Part shown: piece after piece, positions 21,354 to 26,820 of the stretch
Layout: the number at the start of each line of letters is the position of its first letter
Numbering within the stretch: the stretch's first letter is position 1
DNA from: CALCKU01 sp964654665
Lineage (GTDB): Bacteria > Pseudomonadota > Alphaproteobacteria > Caulobacterales > Maricaulaceae
Length of the DNA: 26,820 nt
NCBI GenBank assembly: GCA_964654665.1
Contig: CAZZKV010000032.1
Coordinates: forward strand, 1 to 26,820
Direction of reading: 5' to 3'
The notes under the pieces: model-generated
What the model saw: only the letters and a program-made list of their open reading frames with translations
What the model was told of the DNA's origin: nothing
Databases searched by the model: none
Made by a program: the position numbers and the translations under genes

Positions 21354-23231
21354 ATGACTGATTTTAAATCCCTAAATTTGGCCGCACCCCTGCAATCCGC
21401 GCTTGATACATTAGGCTATACGACGCCAACACCCATACAAATGGAAGCCATTCCACCCGCTCTGGCTGGACGTGACCTTATGGGGATTGCTCAAACCGGA
21501 ACGGGGAAAACCGCTGCTTTTTCCCTGCCAACTCTTCATCATATTTGCCGCACGGATCAAGAGCCCCCAAAACGCGGGACGCGGGTCCTTGTCTTGGCCC
21601 CGACACGGGAACTGGCCTCGCAAATATCCGTCTCCTTTAGCGATTACGGCCGTGATATTGCCCATCTCTCTGTCGCAACTGTTTTCGGCGGCGTACCCAT
21701 TGGCCGGCAAATAAAACGACTGGTTGGCGGAAACGATGTTTTAGTAGCCACACCCGGACGGTTGATTGACTTGCTTGATCGCAAAGCCATCACCCTCAAG
21801 GATGTTGAGATTTTGATCTTGGACGAAGCCGACCAAATGATGGATATGGGTTTTATTCACGCTTTGCGTAAAATTGTTCCTCTTGTACCTCGTCAACGCC
21901 AAACACTTTTCTTTTCGGCTACAATGGCCCCCAAAATTAAAACCCTCGCCAGCCAGTTTTTAACTGATCCCGTTAAAGTCAGCGTATCACCCGCCAACAC
22001 CACAGCAGAAAAGGTCATTCAAAGCGCGATTATGATTAATCAAGCGGAAAAACAGGCCCTACTTTCGCTTAAATTATTAGACCCAGAAGTGGACCGGGCT
22101 CTGGTGTTCACGCGCACGAAACACGGTGCCGACCGCGTGGTAAAACGTCTTGCCAAAGTGGGCATTGCCGCCATGGCCATACATGGCAATAAATCCCAAG
22201 GTCAGCGCCAACGTGCACTGTCCGCTTTTCGGGACGGCACTGTCAAAATTCTCATTGCGACCGATATTGCTGCCCGTGGTATTGATATTGAAGGTATCAC
22301 CCATGTTTTCAACTATGAAATACCCAATGTGGCCGAGCAATATGTTCACCGGATTGGCCGTACAGCGCGGGCGAACCGCGAAGGACATGCTATGTCTTTC
22401 ATTTCACCGGATGAAAAAGCCTATCTACGCGACATTGAAAAACTATTAGGCAGTGCCTTGCCACGCGAAAGCCTGCCCGATGATTTTTTGGGACAAGTCG
22501 CCACATTACAATCGCGCGAAGCCATAAAACCGCCTGCGCAAAAAGGGGCACCCGAAACCCGGAAAGGCCGCGGAAAGTCAAGAAAAAAGACCAAACGGTC
22601 TGGGCAACAGTCGGACCCGACCCACACAGGACCTAAAGGCAATAGTTCTAAAAACCCGCCCCCTGATAACCGCGGCGGAAAAAACAACCCTGAACACAAA
22701 ACCAAAACTGAGCGCCGCGAAGACGGAGCGCCAACACATCACCGCAAAAAACAAAACCGCAAGAATAAAGCCGCAGCTTCGCCACAATCAGACCGGACAC
22801 CAACTGGCGTAAACCCCCAAACACCCGAGCGAAAAATGTCCGGTGATAATCCGGGGTTCAAACGCAAAGCCCGGCGCAATAAGACAAAAAACTCCACATC
22901 AAACCAAAGTAGGGCCCAAACATCTAGCCCACAACCATCGATAAGACCTAAAGGTCAATCCAATCAAAAACAGGCGCAAAGATCAGGCTCAAAATCTTCG
23001 CGGAATAAAAAACCCGCGCCCCCAAAACCCNNNNNNNNNNNNNNNNNNNNNNNNNNNNNNNNNNNNNNNNNNNNNNNNNNNNNNNNNNNNNNNNNNNNNN
23101 NNNNNNNNNNNNNNNNNNNNNNNNNNNNNNCAAAACCCGGCCAGGGACCAACTTCCAAAAAGCGGCATAAAAACAAACAGCGCCGGAAATCCAGCCCACA
23201 AAAATTCGGTCCCCGTAAAACAGGGGATTAG
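21354..23231 (+). CDS. DEAD-box ATP-dependent RNA helicase, RhlE-like, with long basic tail
   Basis: The helicase core (about 1-375) has every family motif: the Q motif GYTTPTPIQ (21-29), AQTGTGKT (46-53), PTRELA, TPGR, DEAD (157-160), SAT (188-190), ARGIDI and HRIGRTAR. It would unwind or remodel RNA, with likely roles in ribosome assembly or RNA decay, as known for RhlE-type enzymes. From about residue 390 the chain becomes a low-complexity tail rich in Lys, Arg, Pro, Ser, Asn and Gln, which probably binds RNA nonspecifically. A 100-N gap interrupts the tail (codon 560 onward). The frame to the right (KPGQGPTSKKRHKNKQRRK, ending GPRKTGD) has the same composition and supports one gene, but true length is unknown. 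Confidence 0.9.
   Translation: MTDFKSLNLAAPLQSALDTLGYTTPTPIQMEAIPPALAGRDLMGIAQTGTGKTAAFSLPTLHHICRTDQEPPKRGTRVLVLAPTRELASQISVSFSDYGRDIAHLSVATVFGGVPIGRQIKRLVGGNDVLVATPGRLIDLLDRKAITLKDVEILILDEADQMMDMGFIHALRKIVPLVPRQRQTLFFSATMAPKIKTLASQFLTDPVKVSVSPANTTAEKVIQSAIMINQAEKQALLSLKLLDPEVDRALVFTRTKHGADRVVKRLAKVGIAAMAIHGNKSQGQRQRALSAFRDGTVKILIATDIAARGIDIEGITHVFNYEIPNVAEQYVHRIGRTARANREGHAMSFISPDEKAYLRDIEKLLGSALPRESLPDDFLGQVATLQSREAIKPPAQKGAPETRKGRGKSRKKTKRSGQQSDPTHTGPKGNSSKNPPPDNRGGKNNPEHKTKTERREDGAPTHHRKKQNRKNKAAASPQSDRTPTGVNPQTPERKMSGDNPGFKRKARRNKTKNSTSNQSRAQTSSPQPSIRPKGQSNQKQAQRSGSKSSRNKKPAPPKPXXXXXXXXXXXXXXXXXXXXXXXXXXXXXXXXXXKPGQGPTSKKRHKNKQRRKSSPQKFGPRKTGD
23031..23130. other. assembly gap of 100 N
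   Basis: Exactly 100 undetermined bases lie inside the basic tail of the helicase gene. A round 100 is the usual placeholder for an unknown distance. The 8-mer CAAAACCC ends the left flank (23023-23030) and starts the right flank (23131-23138). Confidence 0.98.
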
Positions 23232-23255
23232 AGGCCTAAGCTTAAACTTAGGCCT
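23232..23255. terminator. hairpin between convergent helicase and ileS genes
   Basis: AGGCCTAAG (23232-23240) pairs perfectly with CTTAGGCCT (23247-23255) around a 6-nt loop. It starts right after the helicase stop and overlaps the ileS stop codon. Neither strand has a T-tract after the stem, so it is a weak intrinsic terminator at best. It may act in both directions, with Rho or as an mRNA end-protecting stem. Confidence 0.5.
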
Positions 23256-26166
23256 TATCAAACACTGCCACAGCGGCCATATCGCGCGGCGTAATTTCGC
23301 CTTCACCTTTGAAATATTTCCAAGAGCGTTCACATTTGCGCCACAAATTATCCTCTGCTAGCGTCGTGACGGATATCTCCGAAGCCGCCTCGCTGAGACT
23401 ACAATCGGAAACAATTAAGTAATCTGCCAGCGTATCTGACGGATTAACAGGGTCGGCATAATCCTCGCGGCGCGAAACCCCTAAGCTCCGTAAAGCTGCC
23501 ACTAAATCATCTAGAGCCGGCGCCGTAATACTGGCTTCGAGACTGGACCGAATAAGCCCCGCTTTGCGCAAAGGCTCGGATGCCTCGGAAACCTGCCCTC
23601 TAAAGTCTCGAATAAGATTGATCTTATCCGCTAAGGCTTCATCGTGCCATTCGGGCTGACTGTCTGGGAAAAGCTGTAAATGAACGGAGCCCTCATCCGA
23701 GGCAAACCGCATTTGCCACACCTCTTCGCATGTAAAACACAAGATCGGGGCCAGCCATGTTGTCAGACGCAGGAAAATCTCATGCATCACTGTACGGCAT
23801 GCCCGCCGCCGCGTGGAGTCCAAAGGATCACAATAGAGCGCATCTTTACGGATATCGAAATAAAAGGCTGATAAATCAACCGTACAAAAATTAAACAAAG
23901 CTGAGAAAATGCCTTTGTGATCATGGTCTCTCACGGCTTTGGCGTGCAAGGCAGTCAACTCGGAGAGTCGGTGCAAAACCCATTTTTCCAGTGCCGGCAT
24001 AGCGGCATAATCCACGGCATCTTTTTCATTATACCCGTCGAGCGCACCAATCATATAACGCAGCGTATTGCGCAATTTACGATAAGCATCGACATTAGTC
24101 TGGATGATTTCCTTACCGATTTTCAGATCATTGGCCCAATCGGAACTCGCCGTCCAAAGCCGCATAATCTCTGCGCCATATTGTTTGGAAATATCTTCGG
24201 GGCTCATCGTATTTCCCAAAGATTTGGACATTTTATAGCCCTTCTCATCGACAACAAAACCATGGGTTAAAACGCCCTTATACGGCGCCTCGCCGTAAAC
24301 AGCACAGCTCTCAAGCAGGGAGCTTTGAAACCACCCCCGGTGCTGATCAGAGCCTTCCAGATAAAGGTCAGCACGGTCCGGCAGATCACTACGCCGTTTC
24401 AAACAAAACGCATGGGTCGAGCCGCTGTCAAACCACACATCTAAAATATCGCTAACCTTGTGCCAGCCCGTATTTTCATCAGGCATGAAGGTTTCAAGCG
24501 GCGTATCAAACCAGCCATCAACACCCTTCGCTTCAATTGCTTTTAAAATTCGCGCATTAATCGCATCGGCATCATCGCGCTCTGTATGTAATACGCCGGT
24601 CTCATCGACTATCACAGTGATCGGCACGCCCCAATTACGTTGGCGGGAAATCAACCAGTCGGGACGGTCCTCTACCATTATACGCAACCGGTTACGCCCG
24701 CGCTCCGGCCAGAATTGCGTCTTGTCAATGGCCGCCAATGCTGTCTCGCGCAGGGCATTTTCAGAACCCTTTTGTCCCATGGCGATAAACCATTGCGGCG
24801 TTGCGCGGCGAATAACAGGGGCCTTGGATCGCCAACTATGGGCATCACGCAAGGTCAACATACCGCGGGCCAAAAGCGTGCCGCATTCAACCAGCGCCTT
24901 AAGCACTTCGCCATTCGCCTTGCCATCTTGCCCGCGTTTCTTGCCGCTGGTGCGGATAACATCAAGCCCTTGAAACCGTTCGGGCATCACATCGGTATAA
25001 CAGCCCGCATCATCCAGAGTCATAGGGACAACCGTATCGACACCCAAGCTTTCGAGTTTTTTCTGATTGGAAACCCAGACGACATAATCATCCTCGCCGT
25101 GGCTGGGCGCAGTATGAACAAACCCCGTCCCTGCCTCTGCGGTAACATGGGAGCCCTCAAGCATAGGTACGGGGAAGTCGTATTTACCGCCTGCGCCTTC
25201 CATAGTCTTTAAGGGATGATCGAGCACTATTTCGCGCAAAGATGCGGCGCTGATATCCTGAATGCGCTGCGCGGTTTTAATTAACCCCGCTTTTGCGACA
25301 GCCGGCCAGAGATCATCTGCGACAATCAGGCGATCCCCGGGCTTTGACCACGGTTCAAATTCGCTCTCTTCCAACGTGGTAACAGCATAAAGCCCATATG
25401 TGATTTTATCTGAAAAACTCACCGCGCGGTTCGCCGGAATAGTCCAAGGCGTTGTTGTCCAGATCACAATGGATGCTGGGGCCATACCCCCGTCTCGCAC
25501 AGGGAATTTCACATAAATCTGTGTGGCTTTTTTATCCTTATATTCCACCTCGGCTTCGGCCAAAGCTGTTTGTTCGACAGGCGACCACATGACGGGTTTG
25601 GAGCCGCGGTAGAGTTGGCCTGTTTTCGCAATTTTCAGCAGCTCGGCGCAAATATCGGCCTCGCTCTGGAAATTCATAGTTTTATAGGGATTGTCCCATT
25701 CACCGACCACGCCCAGCCGTTTAAATTCTTCGCGCTGGATATCGAGCCATTCCGCCGCATATTCCCGGCACCGCGTTCGAAATTCACTGCCCGGCACTTG
25801 GTCTTTCGTCCGGCCTTTACCGCGAAATTCTTCTTCGACTTTCCATTCAATCGGCAAACCGTGGCAATCCCACCCCGGAACATAATGGGCATCAAATCCC
25901 GCCATCTGGTGCGAGCGATTAATAATATCTTTCAGAATTTTATTAAGCGCAGTCCCCATATGAATATGGCCATTGGCATAAGGCGGACCGTCATGCAGCG
26001 TATAGGGCGTGCGCCCTTTTGATTGCGCGCGTAATTGCCCGAACAGGTCAATTTTATCCCAACGCGCCAGCCATTGTGGCTCTTTTTTAGGCAATCCTGC
26101 CCGCATCGGAAAATCGGTCTTTGGCAGGAAAAGTGTCTCGCGATAATCGCGTTTCGTCTCGGTCAT
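23248..26166 (-). CDS. ileS: isoleucyl-tRNA synthetase
   Basis: IleRS charges tRNA-Ile and edits valine. The 972-residue class I enzyme has the HIGH-type signature in PPYANGHIHMGTALNKILKD (HMGT at 69-72), the editing (CP1) domain with IVIWTTTPWTIPANRAVSF, the GSDQHRGWFQSSLL block and the KMSKS loop (KGYKMSKSLGN, around residue 645). An anticodon-binding helical domain follows. Most bacterial IleRS proteins end in a four-cysteine zinc finger; here the end reads LWRKCERSWKYFKGEGEITPRD with a single cysteine, so the zinc site is absent. ATG 26166 has a weak GAGAT ribosome site. It is preceded by a 175-bp leader and does not sit next to lspA or ribF, which often accompany ileS. Confidence 0.97.
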   Translation of the reverse strand: MTETKRDYRETLFLPKTDFPMRAGLPKKEPQWLARWDKIDLFGQLRAQSKGRTPYTLHDGPPYANGHIHMGTALNKILKDIINRSHQMAGFDAHYVPGWDCHGLPIEWKVEEEFRGKGRTKDQVPGSEFRTRCREYAAEWLDIQREEFKRLGVVGEWDNPYKTMNFQSEADICAELLKIAKTGQLYRGSKPVMWSPVEQTALAEAEVEYKDKKATQIYVKFPVRDGGMAPASIVIWTTTPWTIPANRAVSFSDKITYGLYAVTTLEESEFEPWSKPGDRLIVADDLWPAVAKAGLIKTAQRIQDISAASLREIVLDHPLKTMEGAGGKYDFPVPMLEGSHVTAEAGTGFVHTAPSHGEDDYVVWVSNQKKLESLGVDTVVPMTLDDAGCYTDVMPERFQGLDVIRTSGKKRGQDGKANGEVLKALVECGTLLARGMLTLRDAHSWRSKAPVIRRATPQWFIAMGQKGSENALRETALAAIDKTQFWPERGRNRLRIMVEDRPDWLISRQRNWGVPITVIVDETGVLHTERDDADAINARILKAIEAKGVDGWFDTPLETFMPDENTGWHKVSDILDVWFDSGSTHAFCLKRRSDLPDRADLYLEGSDQHRGWFQSSLLESCAVYGEAPYKGVLTHGFVVDEKGYKMSKSLGNTMSPEDISKQYGAEIMRLWTASSDWANDLKIGKEIIQTNVDAYRKLRNTLRYMIGALDGYNEKDAVDYAAMPALEKWVLHRLSELTALHAKAVRDHDHKGIFSALFNFCTVDLSAFYFDIRKDALYCDPLDSTRRRACRTVMHEIFLRLTTWLAPILCFTCEEVWQMRFASDEGSVHLQLFPDSQPEWHDEALADKINLIRDFRGQVSEASEPLRKAGLIRSSLEASITAPALDDLVAALRSLGVSRREDYADPVNPSDTLADYLIVSDCSLSEAASEISVTTLAEDNLWRKCERSWKYFKGEGEITPRDMAAVAVFDKA

Positions 26167-26207
26167 GGTAATCTCGGAAATGGGGTTGAAAACTCAGGCA
26201 GAAATGT

Positions 26208-26232
26208 CCCGATACGCACCTAACGCATCGGG
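26208..26232 (-). promoter_or_regulatory. hairpin in the ileS leader
   Basis: On the minus strand CCCGATGCG and CGTATCGGG form a 9-bp stem with one G-U pair around a 7-nt loop, about 42 nt before the ileS start. On the plus strand the same position would be an A-C mismatch, which suggests, if anything, that the minus-strand RNA is the selected form. No T-tract follows. The function is unknown. Confidence 0.35.
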
Positions 26233-26341
26233 CCAATAATTCGTATAATTATAGCCATATTCAACATGAGCGCGGAGGTACCATAGCGTCAATGCCGCGT
26301 CCAGCGCAGATATTGCCCCAATAAATCACTATACCCTAGGC

Positions 26342-26707
26342 TTATTCCAGCCGACTGGGAGCCTTTAAAATCTCGCGCTTTATCCGTGCGAGCGTAAAGC
26401 CTATATTCCGGCGTTTAAACCCAGCGCGGTCAATACGCGATAATTGGACCCTATAAGCTTTGCCATGAACGCGCTTTAACTCATTATGCAAAGACCGGAT
26501 CATCCATAAATGTCCACCGCGTACAAGAATAAAATAAAGGGCAAAAAAGCCGAGGATCACCGCTTCATGGCCCAAATTATCGGGCGATTGCCCGTCGCGG
26601 CGAAAAAACAATAATAAAGCCGTCAACGTCAAAGCCGATGGTAGAACGCAGCGTTGTAACCAGCATCTTACAGATAGGTAATCCTGTTCAAGTTCTGTCA
26701 CGGTCAT
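26342..26707 (-). CDS. hypothetical two-helix membrane protein
   Basis: I do not recognise this 121-residue product. It has two probable transmembrane helices (about 20-36, VLPSALTLTALLLFF; and 49-63, AVILGFFALYFILVR) and a basic cytoplasmic end (HGKAYRVQLSRIDRAGFKRRNIGFTLARIKREI). The positive charges suit a cytoplasmic tail. The ATG at 26707 lacks a clear ribosome site, so the start is uncertain. It is followed by ileS on the same strand after 175 bp, which contains a hairpin and AT-rich TATAATTATA (26244-26253), so the two are probably separate units. Confidence 0.5.
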   Translation of the reverse strand: MTVTELEQDYLSVRCWLQRCVLPSALTLTALLLFFRRDGQSPDNLGHEAVILGFFALYFILVRGGHLWMIRSLHNELKRVHGKAYRVQLSRIDRAGFKRRNIGFTLARIKREILKAPSRLE

Positions 26708-26774
26708 AAGGATTTATAACCAAACAAAAGACAAAATCAAAGCTCCGGTATCACGCCAAACTCTCCATATCATG

Positions 26775-26801
26775 CCCATGCGTCATACACCCATGCGTCA
26801 T
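26775..26801. repeat. 12-bp tandem direct repeat near the window edge
   Basis: CCCATGCGTCAT occurs at 26775-26786 and again at 26790-26801, a 15-bp period. It continues into CATCCTTGGAGCACGCCCTCAG at the edge, which looks like one arm of the palindromic GTCATCC-type intergenic elements common in alphaproteobacteria. The other arm would be outside the window, so this is only suggestive. Confidence 0.45.
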
Positions 26802-26820
26802 CCTTGGAGCACGCCCTCAG

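Noticed and set aside
24458..25212. Plus-strand open frames opposite ileS
   Set aside because: They fall within conserved IleRS coding sequence on the other strand and show low-quality, unstructured translations.
26244..26253. TATAAT on both strands (palindrome TATAATTATA) as a divergent promoter
   Set aside because: No -35 hexamer is found at a suitable distance on either strand.

Overview
The window looks like chromosomal DNA of an alphaproteobacterium with moderate to low GC content. The evidence is a TCA-cycle cluster (mdh, sucC, sucD, sucA, sucB, lpd) with zapE just upstream, sdhB nearby, and an IleRS whose C-terminal zinc tail is missing. The overall look suggests a marine Maricaulales/Hyphomonadaceae-type lineage, but that placement is inference. 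I see no phage, insertion sequence, CRISPR, rRNA or tRNA. One 100-N assembly gap lies at 23031-23130.

Layout. Positions 1-2830 hold accessory genes: a glutathione S-transferase, a membrane-protein/winged-helix-regulator pair on the minus strand, and a divergent pair on the plus strand (secreted DUF2141 protein, SMR multidrug transporter). The divergent pairs are separated by an AT-rich region rich in inverted repeats that looks like an operator. A strong plus-strand terminator at 2791-2826 may end a small RNA. Positions 2831-8416 hold a XerC-like recombinase, an unknown small protein, a stand-alone sdhB, a PlsC-type acyltransferase, a DUF1579 lipoprotein translationally coupled to an ArsC-type arsenate reductase, and a mechanosensitive-channel-type protein.

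Positions 8558-21261 form the central-carbon block: a possible 32-residue membrane peptide, zapE, mdh (closed by a strong terminator), a GNAT acetyltransferase, a 571-bp gene-free stretch with short AT repeats and a candidate promoter, then sucC-sucD-sucA-sucB with gaps of 4 to 36 bp, two related four-helix membrane proteins, and lpd. SucC and SucD make succinyl-CoA synthetase. SucA, SucB and Lpd are E1, E2 and E3 of 2-oxoglutarate dehydrogenase, and Mdh and SdhB act at other steps of the same cycle. Two proteins have unusual architecture: SucC has an extra C-terminal helical tail of about 47 residues, and SucB has two lipoyl domains instead of the single one usual for this E2.

Positions 21262-26820 hold a DEAD-box RNA helicase with a long basic tail (interrupted by the assembly gap) and a leader inverted repeat that covers its ribosome-binding region. 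These are followed by convergent ileS, an unknown two-helix membrane protein, and a short tandem repeat at the right edge. The window seems to be mainly housekeeping DNA. The best leads are the domain changes in SucC and SucB, the twin membrane proteins inside the TCA cluster, the divergent operator and the candidate regulatory RNAs.
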